From assembly GCF_000719475.1 (NCBI RefSeq), contig NZ_JOGO01000052.1, forward strand, positions 1-42,837: 42,837 nt of DNA, written 5' to 3'. Made by a program: the position numbers and the translations under genes. A model generated the notes under the pieces. It was not told the origin of the DNA and did no database searches. It worked only from the letters and a program-made list of their open reading frames with translations. Origin of the DNA: Streptomyces sp. NRRL F-5630 (GTDB lineage Bacteria > Actinomycetota > Actinomycetes > Streptomycetales > Streptomycetaceae). Of this stretch, positions 27,183 to 35,726 are shown piece by piece; the first letter of the stretch is position 1; every line of letters begins with the position of its first letter.

Positions 27183-29009
27183 ATGGCGAAGAACGCGAAG
27201 ACCGCCGAGAAGAGCGGCTCCCTGCTCCTGTCCCGCAGGGACCTGAGCTTCCTCCTGTACGAGTGGCTCCACGTCGAGGACCTGACCGCCCGCGCGCGCT
27301 ACGCCGAGCACGACCGCGCGACGTTCGACGCGGTGCTCGACCTGAGCGAGACCCTCGCCGCTCGCCACTTCGCGCCCCACAACAAGCTCGGCGACGCGCA
27401 CGAGCCGACCTTCGACGGCGAGCGCGTCCACCTCGTCCCCGAGGTGGGCGAGGCGCTGAAGGTCTTCGCCGAGGCGGGGCTCACGAGCGCGGGGCTCGAC
27501 GCCTCGGTCGGCGGGATGCAGCTCCCGCGCGTCGTCACGGACGCGTGCTTCGCGTGGTTCCAGGCCGCGAACGTCGGCACGTCCGCGTACCCCTTCCTCA
27601 CCGTCGGCAACGCGAACCTCCTCCTCGCGCACGGCAGCAGGGAACAGGTCGAGACCTTCGTGCGGCCCATGGCCGAGGGCCGCTGGTTCGGCACGATGTG
27701 CCTCTCCGAGCCGCAGGCCGGTTCCTCGCTCGCGGACGTCCGCACCCGCGCCGAGCACGCCGGGGGCGGCACGTACCGCCTCTTCGGCAACAAGATGTGG
27801 ATCTCGGGCGGCGACCACGAGCTGACCGAGAACATCGTCCACCTCGTCCTCGCCCGTACCCCGGACGGCCCGGCGGGGGTCAAGGGCCTCTCGCTCTTCG
27901 TCGTGCCCAAGTACCTCGTGGACGAGGACGGCGGCATCGGCGCGCGCAACGACGTCGTGCTCGCCGGGCTCAACCACAAGATGGGCTACCGGGGCACGAC
28001 CAACACCCTCCTCAACTTCGGCGAGGGCGCGCACCGCCCCGGCGGGGAGCCGGGCGCGGTCGGCCACCTCGTCGGCGAGGAGAACAAGGGCCTCGCGTAC
28101 ATGTTCCACATGATGAACGAGGCCCGCATCGGTGTCGGCCTCGGCGCGACAGCCCTCGGCTACACCGGCTACCTGCACGCGCTCGACTACGCGCGCACGC
28201 GCCCCCAGGGCCGCCCCGTCGCAGCGAAGGACCCCGAAACGCCGCAGGTCCCGATCATCGAGCACACCGACGTGCGCCGCATGCTCCTCGCGCAGAAGGC
28301 GTACGTGGAGGGCGCGCTCGCCCTCACGCTCTACTGCGCTCGCCTCGTCGACGAGCAGCGCACCGCGCCCGAGCGCACCGCGCGCGAGGAGGCCGGACTG
28401 CTCCTCGACATCCTCACGCCGATCGCCAAGAGCTGGCCGTCCCAGTGGTGCCTGGAGGCGAACAGCCTCGCCATCCAGGTGCACGGCGGCTACGGCTACA
28501 CGCGCGAGTACGACGTCGAGCAGTTCTACCGCGACAACCGCCTCAACCCCATCCACGAGGGCACCCACGGCATCCACGGCCTCGACCTCCTCGGCCGCAA
28601 GGCGGTCATGAGGGACGGCGCCGCGCTGCGCCTCCTGCTCGGCCGTATCGAGGACACGGCGCGCCGCGCGGCGTCGGCGGGCGGCGACGCCGCGACGTAC
28701 GCGACGTCCCTGCGCGAGGCGGCGGCGCGGCTCGGCGCCGTGACGGCGCGCCTGTGGGAGAGCGGCGACCCGCGCACGGCCCTCGCCAACGCCTCCGTCT
28801 ACCTGGAGGCGGCCGGGCACGTCGTCCTCGCCTGGATCTGGCTCGAACAGCTCCTCGCGGCGAGCGCGGGCGAGGGGAGCTTCTACGCGGGCAAGCGGGC
28901 CGCCGCGCGGTACTTCTTCCGCTACGAGCTGCCCCGCACGGCGCCGCAGTTCGCGCTCCTCGAAAGCCTCGACACGACGGCGGCCGACATGGAACCCGAC
29001 TGGTTCTGA
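27183..29009 (+). CDS. large acyl-CoA dehydrogenase (FadE5-like, about 600 aa class)
   Basis: FAD enzyme (608 aa) that oxidises acyl-CoA to trans-2-enoyl-CoA in fatty-acid breakdown. Seen are the substrate/FAD segments TMCLSEPQAGSSLADV and NKMWISGGDHEL, the RIGVGLGATALGYTGYLHALDYARTRPQGR helix, the QVHGGYGYTREYDVEQFYRDNRLNPIHEGTHGIHGLDLLGRK region with the catalytic Glu in HEGT, and an extra C-terminal helical domain (about residues 470-608) typical of long ACADs. The start ATG 27183 follows GGAGAGG. It has its own promoter with an operator-like palindrome. It is the only gene for beta-oxidation in the window, so its pathway partners must be elsewhere. Confidence 0.93.
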   Translation: MAKNAKTAEKSGSLLLSRRDLSFLLYEWLHVEDLTARARYAEHDRATFDAVLDLSETLAARHFAPHNKLGDAHEPTFDGERVHLVPEVGEALKVFAEAGLTSAGLDASVGGMQLPRVVTDACFAWFQAANVGTSAYPFLTVGNANLLLAHGSREQVETFVRPMAEGRWFGTMCLSEPQAGSSLADVRTRAEHAGGGTYRLFGNKMWISGGDHELTENIVHLVLARTPDGPAGVKGLSLFVVPKYLVDEDGGIGARNDVVLAGLNHKMGYRGTTNTLLNFGEGAHRPGGEPGAVGHLVGEENKGLAYMFHMMNEARIGVGLGATALGYTGYLHALDYARTRPQGRPVAAKDPETPQVPIIEHTDVRRMLLAQKAYVEGALALTLYCARLVDEQRTAPERTAREEAGLLLDILTPIAKSWPSQWCLEANSLAIQVHGGYGYTREYDVEQFYRDNRLNPIHEGTHGIHGLDLLGRKAVMRDGAALRLLLGRIEDTARRAASAGGDAATYATSLREAAARLGAVTARLWESGDPRTALANASVYLEAAGHVVLAWIWLEQLLAASAGEGSFYAGKRAAARYFFRYELPRTAPQFALLESLDTTAADMEPDWF

Positions 29010-29189
29010 GACCTCGGACCGCTTCCGGGGCCCCGGCCGGTAGGAGGACCGCGAGCGGCACGCGGCACCCGGCCGCTCTGCGAGCCCCGGCCGGTTCGGC
29101 AGGCCGCGACCGGCCCCCCGCACCCCGTCCGGGGGAGCGGTGAGGCGGGCGGCTCCGGCGCGCGCGGCGTGGCGCGGGCGCCGAAGCCG

Positions 29190-29262
29190 TCTCAGATAGT
29201 AGGAAGTCCGAGTAATTGTAGAGACAGCGACGCCGCGCTGCCCTAGCTTTGTAGGAGCCGGA
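29190..29262 (+). promoter_or_regulatory. AT-richer island, probable promoter region of the 43-residue protein
   Basis: From about 29190 to 29262 the sequence turns markedly less GC-rich, with TAGTAGGAAGT, GTAATTGTAGAGA and CCCTAGCTTTGTAGGAG. TAATTG and TAGCTT are possible -10 boxes, but I cannot assign a sigma factor. It starts a leader of about 260-330 nt before the small gene at 29528, with a clear hairpin CGCAGG/CCTGCG at 29309-29325. The stretch 29010-29189 after the acyl-CoA dehydrogenase shows nothing else but GC-rich inverted repeats. Confidence 0.45.
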
Positions 29263-29527
29263 CTGTTCTCGCCCGACCTGGCGAAGGCGGTCGTGTGCCG
29301 TGGCCCCGCGCAGGCGAACCCTGCGGGCCCGGTCCCCGCCCCGGACGGCGCGCACCCCGTGGTCCCCGTACCCCGGCTTCCCGCCGGAGTGCCCGGCCCT
29401 CCGGGTCCCCGTCGCCCCAGTCCATCCCTCACGCCCGACCGGCCGCGCCCCGGCGCGGACCTGACCGGCGTGCCCCCCACCGCCCACGGGTCACCCGTGG
29501 ACCTGGACCTGCAAGGAGTCGATCCTC

Positions 29528-29659
29528 ATGGCCGCAGAGACGACCGTCCGCCGAGTCCGCCACTCCGCCCCGCGCAGCGAGGCCGAGCGCCGCAACGCCG
29601 CCGCCGCGCTCCAGCGCGCCCTCGACCGTCGCGACAACGGCGGCCAGACGGGCCACTGA
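29528..29659 (+). CDS. 43-residue basic small protein
   Basis: A 43-aa open frame (MAAETTVRRVRHSAPRSEAE at its start) with a near-perfect ribosome binding site, AAGGAG at 29513-29518, 9 nt before the ATG. The composition is basic (ten Arg) and helical: residues 16-36 read as one amphipathic helix, RSEAERRNAAAALQRALDRR. The stop is followed, after 120 nt, by a strong hairpin terminator. I recall short proteins of this type in other Streptomyces, without function. A long 5' leader precedes it. It could be an RNA- or protein-binding peptide; that is inference only. It is too short for routine gene calling. Confidence 0.7.
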   Translation: MAAETTVRRVRHSAPRSEAERRNAAAALQRALDRRDNGGQTGH

Positions 29660-29778
29660 CGCGACCTCGCCCCCGCGCGGGCATGTCGCCGGGCCGCGCC
29701 GCGCACCGACGCGGCGCCGCCCCCTCCCCGTACCGCCGCGCAGCTGGTACACATACGCCACCGGGAGCCGCCGGTCGC

Positions 29779-29810
29779 CCGGCCGGCCCGCGAGGACGCG
29801 GGCCGGCCGG
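29779..29810. terminator. bidirectional terminator
   Basis: Perfect 14-bp stem CCGGCCGGCCCGCG (29779-29792) with CGCGGGCCGGCCGG (29797-29810) around AGGA. It lies between the rightward small gene and the leftward phosphoesterase and can serve both. Confidence 0.8.
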
Positions 29811-29833
29811 CACCTTCGCGGCGGCGCGCCGGT

Positions 29834-31420
29834 TCAGCGCGTGATCGTGAAGTGGTCCACGCGCTCACCCGTCTCCGCGAGCGCCGTGACCTCCAGGCGC
29901 GGTCGCGCCCCGGTCGTCACCCGCACCGCGAGGAACGAGAAGCCCGTGTACCGCACGCGCGACCACTCGACCGCCTCGCTCGCCTTCCCCGCCTCCGTCC
30001 AGTGGTACGAGGCCACGGAGTCGACGTGGTGCTCGTGCCCCTCGTACGAGTCGGGCGCCGGGAAGTCGTAGAGCGCCTTGCCCGCGCCGCCGGCCGTCAC
30101 GTAGACGATGCCGTCGCGGGTCGACGAGACCGATTCGCCGACCGGCACGGTGCGCGCGATCCGCCCGCCGCGCAGCGCGTCGGTGCGCTCGTAGACGTGG
30201 TTGTGGCCGTTGACGACGAGATCGACGCGGTACCTGTCGAAGAGCGGCACCCACGCGTCGCGCACGCCGCCGTCCGAGGCGTGCGCGTTCGTCGTCGAGA
30301 AGGCGCAGTGGTGGAAGAAGACCACGACGAAGTCGATGTCGCGACGCGCGCGCAGTTCCTTGAGCTTCCTCTCCAGCCACTTCGTCTGCGCGCCGCCCGT
30401 GTACCCGGTGTTCGCCCTGATCTCCAGGCTCACGTCGTTGGCGTCGAGCGCGACGACGCCGACGTTGCCGTAGACGAAGGAGTAGACGCCGGGCGACTTC
30501 TCGGCGTCGAGCCCGCCCTTCGGCAGCGACCAGCGCGCGTTCTGCCCGCCGTAGCCGTTCGGCGAGTACCACGCCTCCATGTCGTGGTTGCCCGTCGTGA
30601 CCATCCACGGCACCTTGGACGCGACCGACTCGGTCTGCGCGAGGAACTGGTCCCACACGCGGGCGTCGTAGGTGTCGCCCTCCTTGCCCTGACCGCTGCT
30701 GTCCGCGTAGCAGATGTCGCCCGCGTGCAGGTGGAAGGAGGGGTTCTGGCCGAGGATCAGCGCGTCGTTGGCGAGCGCGTCGTAGGAGACGCCCTGGTCG
30801 CCGAAGGCGGTGAAGGTGAACGACTCCGGGCGCGCGGGCGCCGTGCGGAAGCTGCCGATCGTGCCGATGTTGCGGGGGTCGGCCGGGTCGAAGCCGGTGT
30901 GGCCGACGCCGTAGTAGTACGTCGTGTCCGGGCGCAGGCGTTCCAGCCCGACGTGCAGGTAGTACTGGTCCACGGCCGGGAGCTTCGAGGTGAGCGCGGG
31001 GGTGTGCAGCGCCCGTACCTCCGCCTCGATCTTCCGGCTGAGGTCCCACGGACGCGTGCCGACGCGCAGGAAGGGCCGCTTGACCGGCAGCGGCACCTGC
31101 CAGCTCACCGTCATCTGCGTGCGCGGGTCGGCGCCGAAGGCGAGGTGGCGCGCGAACGGGGCGACGAGCGAGCCGTCGACGCGGGACGCGGCGGAGGACG
31201 GCAGGAAGGCGGGCGACGGGGTGGGGGGAGGCGCCGCGACGGGATGCGCGGCGTTCGCGCTGCCGCCGAGCACACCGAAGCCCGCGACGGCGCCCGCCGT
31301 GACGGTGCCCGCGCGCAGCGCCGAACGCCGCGTCAGCTTGCGGCGCAAGTACTCGTGCTGCTCGGGCATCGTCATCCGGGAAGCGAGGTGGTCGGGGATG
31401 CCGACCCGTGGTGTCTCCAT
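29834..31420 (-). CDS. Tat-exported purple-acid-phosphatase-like metallophosphoesterase
   Basis: A 528-aa secreted phosphoesterase. A twin-arginine signal is seen near residue 32 (LTRRSALRAGTVTAGAVAGFG), then an N-terminal fibronectin-like domain as in purple acid phosphatases (HLAFGADPRTQMTVSWQVP to TIGSFRTAP). The catalytic domain carries the five metallophosphoesterase blocks: FGDQGVSYDA, HLHAGDICYADSSG, TTGNHDMEAWY, VVFFHHCAFSTTNAH and VVNGHNHVYERT. These bind a dinuclear metal centre. It probably scavenges phosphate from organic esters outside the cell. ATG 31420 has no convincing binding site; ATG 31444 or the ATGs near 31372 are alternatives that do not affect the domains. It is divergent from leuB, with 128 nt between. 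Confidence 0.9.
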   Translation of the reverse strand: METPRVGIPDHLASRMTMPEQHEYLRRKLTRRSALRAGTVTAGAVAGFGVLGGSANAAHPVAAPPPTPSPAFLPSSAASRVDGSLVAPFARHLAFGADPRTQMTVSWQVPLPVKRPFLRVGTRPWDLSRKIEAEVRALHTPALTSKLPAVDQYYLHVGLERLRPDTTYYYGVGHTGFDPADPRNIGTIGSFRTAPARPESFTFTAFGDQGVSYDALANDALILGQNPSFHLHAGDICYADSSGQGKEGDTYDARVWDQFLAQTESVASKVPWMVTTGNHDMEAWYSPNGYGGQNARWSLPKGGLDAEKSPGVYSFVYGNVGVVALDANDVSLEIRANTGYTGGAQTKWLERKLKELRARRDIDFVVVFFHHCAFSTTNAHASDGGVRDAWVPLFDRYRVDLVVNGHNHVYERTDALRGGRIARTVPVGESVSSTRDGIVYVTAGGAGKALYDFPAPDSYEGHEHHVDSVASYHWTEAGKASEAVEWSRVRYTGFSFLAVRVTTGARPRLEVTALAETGERVDHFTITR

Positions 31421-31513
31421 GACCGGAAGGTCCCACCCGCGCATGGCCCAGGTGTGGCGTACAGGTGTCCGCGACGCGACCGGACGGCAATGTGTCCGCA
31501 TGATGGACGCGGT

Positions 31514-31542
31514 GTGTCATGCAGTGGGACGAGGAGTACGGT
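31514..31542 (+). promoter_or_regulatory. leuB promoter (leaderless)
   Basis: GTGTCA (31514-31519) and TACGGT (31537-31542) are spaced by 17 nt. The predicted start of the RNA falls on the ATG at 31549, so the leuB mRNA is probably leaderless. No attenuator is seen here. Confidence 0.5.
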
Positions 31543-31548
31543 GCCCGC

Positions 31549-32589
31549 ATGTCGCGCAGCATCAATCTCGCAGTCATTTCCGGTGACGGCATCGGCCCCG
31601 AGGTCGTGTCGCAGGGCCTGAAGGTCCTGGGCGCCGTCCTCCCGCAGGACGCCAAGCTGGAGACCAAGGAGTACGACCTCGGCGCCCAGCGCTGGCACCG
31701 CACGGGGGAGACCCTCCCGGACGCGGAGCTCGAAGCGCTGGCCTCGCACGACGCGATCCTCCTGGGCGCGATCGGCGATCCCTCGGTGCCCTCGGGGGTC
31801 CTGGAGCGCGGGCTGCTCCTCAAGCTCCGCTTCGCGTTCGACCACTTCATCAACCTGCGGCCCTCGCGCCTCTTCCCGAACACGCCGACGCCGCTCGCGG
31901 GCAGCCCCGAGATCGACTTCGTCGTCGTCCGCGAGGGCACCGAGGGCCCGTACACGGGCAACGGCGGCTCGCTGCGCACCGGCACGCCCGCCGAGATCGC
32001 CACCGAGGTCAGCGTCAACACGGCGTACGGCGTCGAGCGCGTCGTCCGCGACGCCTTCGCCCGCGCCCAGGCCCGCCCGCGCAAGAAGCTCACGCTCGTC
32101 CACAAGAACAACGTGCTCGTCCACGCGGGCCACCTGTGGAAGAACACCTTCGACAAGGTCGCGGCCGAGTACCCCGAGGTCAGCACCGACTACCTGCACG
32201 TCGACGCCGCGACGATCTTCCTCGTCACGCAGCCCGAGCGCTTCGACGTCATCGTCACCGACAACCTCTTCGGCGACATCCTCACCGACCTCGCCGCCGC
32301 CGTCACCGGCGGCATCGGCCTCGCAGCCTCGGGGAACATCAACCCGAGCGGCGCCTTCCCCTCGATGTTCGAGCCGGTCCACGGCTCCGCACCCGACATC
32401 GCCGGGCAGGGCAAGGCCGACCCCACGGCCACGATCCTCTCCGTCGCGCTCCTGCTGCGGCACCTCGGCTACGAGACCGAGGCGGCGCGCGTCGAGGAGG
32501 CCGTCACGGCCGACCTCGCGGCCCGCGACGGCTCGCCCCGCACCACCGAGGAGATCGGCGACGCCCTCGCCGCCCGAGTAGCCGGCTGA
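31549..32589 (+). CDS. leuB: 3-isopropylmalate dehydrogenase
   Basis: NAD-dependent enzyme of leucine synthesis (346 aa) that oxidises and decarboxylates 3-isopropylmalate to 2-oxoisocaproate. Family marks are [44 protein letters not shown] (substrate loop), [34 protein letters not shown] (catalytic Lys), [23 protein letters not shown] with metal-binding Asp residues, and [19 protein letters not shown] for NAD. ATG 31549 is the homology start; GAGGAG (31531-31536) is 12 nt away, so leaderless translation is more likely. ilvE follows after 263 nt with its own promoter and a terminator between. Confidence 0.96.
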   Translation: MSRSINLAVISGDGIGPEVVSQGLKVLGAVLPQDAKLETKEYDLGAQRWHRTGETLPDAELEALASHDAILLGAIGDPSVPSGVLERGLLLKLRFAFDHFINLRPSRLFPNTPTPLAGSPEIDFVVVREGTEGPYTGNGGSLRTGTPAEIATEVSVNTAYGVERVVRDAFARAQARPRKKLTLVHKNNVLVHAGHLWKNTFDKVAAEYPEVSTDYLHVDAATIFLVTQPERFDVIVTDNLFGDILTDLAAAVTGGIGLAASGNINPSGAFPSMFEPVHGSAPDIAGQGKADPTATILSVALLLRHLGYETEAARVEEAVTADLAARDGSPRTTEEIGDALAARVAG

Positions 32590-32641
32590 CCCGGCAGGTA
32601 CGACCGTACGAAAACGGGGCCGTACCACCCCGCTCCACCGA

Positions 32642-32688
32642 GCACCACAGCCGCCGGGCCGCGCACCACCGCCCGGCGGCTGTGGTGC
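32642..32688 (+). terminator. terminator after leuB
   Basis: Perfect 17-bp stem GCACCACAGCCGCCGGG (32642-32658) with its exact complement (32672-32688), 13-nt loop. It sits 52 nt after leuB. No T run. Confidence 0.8.
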
Positions 32689-32751
32689 GTCCGGGGGCGC
32701 GTGGCCCGTGCGGCGTCCCGCCCTCCGCGCCCTGATTCCGCGCCCGCCCCG

Positions 32752-32780
32752 TTCCGCTGTTCGAGCGGGGGAGCGATAAT
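32752..32780 (+). promoter_or_regulatory. candidate ilvE promoter
   Basis: GATAAT (32775-32780) is close to TATAAT, with TTCCGC (32752-32757) 17 nt upstream as a weak -35. It predicts a 5' leader of about 66 nt before ilvE. Confidence 0.45.
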
Positions 32781-32852
32781 CGGACACGGGGCCGCGACAT
32801 CGCACGATGCTCGGACGTCCTACGACCCAGACGAGAACGTGAAGGAAGAGTC

Positions 32853-33935
32853 ATGACGCCGACGATCGAGCTGAAGCCCACCGCAACGCCCCTCTCCGAC
32901 GCCGAGCGCGAGGCGATCCTCACCGCCCCGGGCTTCGGCCGGTACTTCACCGACCACATGGTGACGATCAAGTGGACCGAGGGCCGCGGCTGGCACGAGG
33001 CCCAGCTCGTCCCCTACGCGCCGCTCTCGCTCGACCCCGCGAACATGACGCTGCACTACGCGCAGACGATCTTCGAGGGCCTCAAGGCGTACCGCCGCCC
33101 CGACGGCTCCGTCGCGACGTTCCGGCCCGAGGCGAACGCCGAGCGCTTCCAGCGCTCCGCGCGCCGGCTCGCGATGCCCGAACTGCCCGTCGAGACCTTC
33201 GTCGCCGCGTGCGACGCGCTCGTGCGCCAGGACAAGGCATGGGTCCCCCCGCACGGCGAGGCCAGCCTCTACCTGCGCCCCTTCATGATCGCCACGGAGG
33301 TCGGGCTCGGCGTCCGGCCCGCCGACGAGTACCTCTTCGTCGTCATCGCCTCGCCCGCCGGCGCCTACTTCCCCGGCGGCGTCCAGCCCGTCTCGGTCTG
33401 GCTCTCCGAGGACTACGTGCGCGCCGTCAAGGGCGGCACGGGCGCGGCGAAGACCGGCGGCAACTACGCCGCCTCGCTCGTCGCGCAGGCCGAGGCCGCG
33501 GCCAAGGGCTGCGACCAGGTCGTCTGGCTCGACGCGGTGGAGCACCGCTGGGTCGAGGAGATGGGCGGCATGAACCTCTACTTCGTCTACGGCGACCACA
33601 TCGTCACGCCCGAACTGAGCGGCTCCCTGCTCCCGGGCATCACGCGCGACTCGCTCCTCACGCTCGCCCGCGACCTCGGCTACACCGCCGAGGAGCGCCG
33701 CCTCTCGACCGAGGAGTGGAGGCGCGACACCGAGGAGGGGCGCCTCACCGAGGTCTTCGCGTGCGGAACGGCGGCCGTCATCACGCCGGTCGGCACGGTC
33801 AAGTCCGCGGGCGCCGAGTGGACCCAGGGCGACGGCACCCCCGGCACCGTCACGATGCGGCTGCGCGAGGCGCTCCTGAACCTCCAGTCCGGCGCGGCCG
33901 AGGACACGCACGGCTGGATGCACGAGCTGGGCTGA
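32853..33935 (+). CDS. ilvE: branched-chain amino acid aminotransferase
   Basis: PLP-dependent class IV aminotransferase (360 aa) that makes the last step to valine, leucine and isoleucine and the first step in their breakdown. Seen are MHLHYAQ-type active-site entry ([22 protein letters not shown]), [21 protein letters not shown], the Schiff-base Lys in [39 protein letters not shown] and [17 protein letters not shown] at the phosphate cup. ATG 32853 has GAAGGAAG (32840-32847) upstream and gives the normal start. It has its own promoter and a hairpin right after the gene. Confidence 0.97.
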   Translation: MTPTIELKPTATPLSDAEREAILTAPGFGRYFTDHMVTIKWTEGRGWHEAQLVPYAPLSLDPANMTLHYAQTIFEGLKAYRRPDGSVATFRPEANAERFQRSARRLAMPELPVETFVAACDALVRQDKAWVPPHGEASLYLRPFMIATEVGLGVRPADEYLFVVIASPAGAYFPGGVQPVSVWLSEDYVRAVKGGTGAAKTGGNYAASLVAQAEAAAKGCDQVVWLDAVEHRWVEEMGGMNLYFVYGDHIVTPELSGSLLPGITRDSLLTLARDLGYTAEERRLSTEEWRRDTEEGRLTEVFACGTAAVITPVGTVKSAGAEWTQGDGTPGTVTMRLREALLNLQSGAAEDTHGWMHELG

Positions 33936-33977
33936 CCGTGTCCCGGCGAAATCTTCCCGCCGTGAACAGGCTGTGAG

Positions 33978-34008
33978 CAAGGGGCGTCATCCTGGATGAC
34001 GCCCCTTG
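33978..34008 (+). terminator. terminator after ilvE
   Basis: CAAGGGGCGTCAT (33978-33990) pairs exactly with ATGACGCCCCTTG (33996-34008) around CCTGG. It ends 20 nt before the next gene, so that gene has almost no room for its own promoter. Confidence 0.8.
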
Positions 34009-34028
34009 CCTCTGGGCACCGTTCCCGC

Positions 34029-35354
34029 ATGGAGCGACAGCGGGGTCAGCAGCACTGGAAGAAGATCTGGGCCGGTTCGGCCGGGAACATGGTCGAGTGG
34101 TTCGACTGGTTCGTCTACGCGAGCTTCGCGACGTACTTCGCGGGCGCCTTCTTCCCGAAGGGCGACGCGACGGCACAACTCATGAACACCGCGGGCATCT
34201 TCGCGGTCGGCTTCTTCATGCGCCCCGTCGGCGGCTGGCTCCTCGGCCGCGTCGGCGACCGCAGGGGACGCAAGGCGGCGCTGACCCTCACGGTCTCGCT
34301 CATGTCGGCGTCGGCGGTCCTCATCGCCGTCGCACCCCCGTACGACGTCGCGGGCTACGGCGGCGCGGTCGTCCTCCTCCTCGCGCGACTGCTCCAGGGG
34401 CTCTCGGTCGGCGGCGAGTACGCGGCGAGCGCGACATACCTCACGGAGGCGGCCGACCCGCGCCGCCGCGGCTTCGCGTCGAGCTTCCAGTACGTCTCGA
34501 TGACGCTGGGCCAGATCCTCGGCCTCGCCCTGCTCCTCCTGCTCCAGCACACGCTCAGCGACGCCGCGCTGCACGCCTGGGGCTGGCGCGTGCCCTTCGC
34601 CGTGGGCGCGCTCGGCGCGGGCGTCGTCTTCTGGCTGCGCCGCTCGATGCTGGAGACGGAGGTGTACGAGGCCGACGCGGGGACGGGGGACAGGGGCACC
34701 CTCCGCGCGCTGCTGCGCCACAAGCGCGAGGCGCTGCTGGTCGTCGCGCTCACGACGGGCGGCACGGTCGCGTACTACACGTACACGACGTACCTCACCA
34801 AGTACCTCTCGAACACCGCCGGGCTGCCGAAGCGGACGGCGACGCTCGTCTCGCTCGTCGCGCTCCTCGTCTTCGCGGCGCTCCAGCCGCTCGCCGGGGC
34901 GCTCTCGGACCGCGTCGGCAGGCGCCCGCTGCTCATCGGCTTCGCGGTCGGCTCGACCTTCCTGACCGTCCCCCTCCTCACCCTGCTCGCCCACGCGAAG
35001 ACGTTCTGGCCCGCCCTCGGCCTCTCCCTGGTGGCCCTGGTCCTCGTGACGGGCTACACCTCGATCAACGCGTGCGTGAAGGCGGAACTCTTCCCCACGG
35101 GTGTCCGCGCCCTCGGCGTCGCCCTCCCCTACGCCCTCGCGAACGCCGCGTTCGGCGGCACGGCCGAGTACGTCGCGCTGTGGTTCAAGAACGCAGGCGT
35201 CGAGAGCGGCTTCGCCTGGTACGTCGCGGGCTGCGCCGCCGTCTCGCTCGTCGTGTACGTGACGATGCGCGAGACCCGCGACCTGGACCTGACCCACGTC
35301 ACCCCCGAACCCGCCCCGGACCCGGCCCCCGCGCGGCGCACGGAACCGGCCTGA
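34029..35354 (+). CDS. MHS-family MFS transporter, alpha-ketoglutarate permease-like
   Basis: A 441-aa twelve-helix proton symporter of the metabolite:H+ symporter (MHS) group. Group marks are GNMVEWFDWFVYASFATYFAGAFFPKGD at the first helix, RPVGGWLLGRVGDRRGRKAALTLTV (MFS loop 2-3 motif), LQGLSVGGEYAASATYLTEAADPRRRGFASSFQYVSMTLGQ (helix 4-5) and GALSDRVGRRPLLIGFAVGS in the second half. The pattern is nearest to KgtP, so the substrate is likely a di- or tricarboxylate or oxo acid. ATG 34029 (MERQRGQQHWKKIWAGSAGN) is the probable start; ATG 33996 lies in the ilvE terminator. An oxo-acid carrier would fit next to ilvE, which consumes glutamate and yields 2-oxoglutarate; this link is inference. 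Confidence 0.88.
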   Translation: MERQRGQQHWKKIWAGSAGNMVEWFDWFVYASFATYFAGAFFPKGDATAQLMNTAGIFAVGFFMRPVGGWLLGRVGDRRGRKAALTLTVSLMSASAVLIAVAPPYDVAGYGGAVVLLLARLLQGLSVGGEYAASATYLTEAADPRRRGFASSFQYVSMTLGQILGLALLLLLQHTLSDAALHAWGWRVPFAVGALGAGVVFWLRRSMLETEVYEADAGTGDRGTLRALLRHKREALLVVALTTGGTVAYYTYTTYLTKYLSNTAGLPKRTATLVSLVALLVFAALQPLAGALSDRVGRRPLLIGFAVGSTFLTVPLLTLLAHAKTFWPALGLSLVALVLVTGYTSINACVKAELFPTGVRALGVALPYALANAAFGGTAEYVALWFKNAGVESGFAWYVAGCAAVSLVVYVTMRETRDLDLTHVTPEPAPDPAPARRTEPA

Positions 35355-35487
35355 AAGGGCCCGGCGCCGCGTACGGAACCGGCCCGGAGAGCCCCCGGGC
35401 CGTGCGCGAAGCCGCCGCGAGCGGCCCGCGGCCCGCATCCTGAGACGCCCCCTCCACCCGGGCGCGCCGCTGTGGCAGACTGCCTCC

Positions 35488-35544
35488 ATGCTCGTTCGCG
35501 CCATGATTATCGGCCGCAGCGCGCCGGTCCTTCGTGGCCGCTGA
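35488..35544 (+). CDS. cimA leader peptide MLVRAMIIGRSAPVLRGR
   Basis: An 18-codon open frame ending before a terminator, with Leu-Val at codons 2-3, Ile-Ile at 7-8 and Val-Leu at 14-15. GTT, ATT, CTT and CGT are codons that the long genes around it hardly use. The ATG is 7 nt after CAGACT (35476-35481), a possible -10 box, so it may be translated without leader. Its stop codon at 35542-35544 lies in the ascending arm of a long hairpin. I do not recall this leader being reported, in contrast to the one of ilvB; its arrangement argues for attenuation by charged Ile/Val/Leu tRNA. Confidence 0.75.
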   Translation: MLVRAMIIGRSAPVLRGR

Positions 35545-35625
35545 CCCGCGAACCACCCTTCGCGGTCACGGCCACCGAGCCTCGGACCCGCGCGCAGACC
35601 TCTCGCACCCGCGAGGGGTCTTTTT
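35534..35625 (+). promoter_or_regulatory. transcription attenuator of cimA
   Basis: The first hairpin spans 35534-35575: GTGGCCG, TGACC and GCGAA on the left pair with TTCGC, GGTCA and CGGCCAC on the right, with two single-base bulges and a CCACCC loop. The terminator follows: GACCTCTCGC (35597-35606) with GCGAGGGGTC (35611-35620), one G-U pair, ACCC loop, and T run 35621-35625. The cimA start is 100 nt downstream. GACCC at 35543-35547 could alternatively pair with GGGTC at 35616-35620, which would open the terminator; this is a suggestion only. Confidence 0.75.
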
Positions 35626-35726
35626 CGTTTCCGGCCCCACCCGGCCGGCCGACGGAGCGAGCGAGTGGAGAGGCGACGGAGCCACCACGCAGCCCCCTTT
35701 CCGATTCCCACAGGAGCAAGCAGCCC

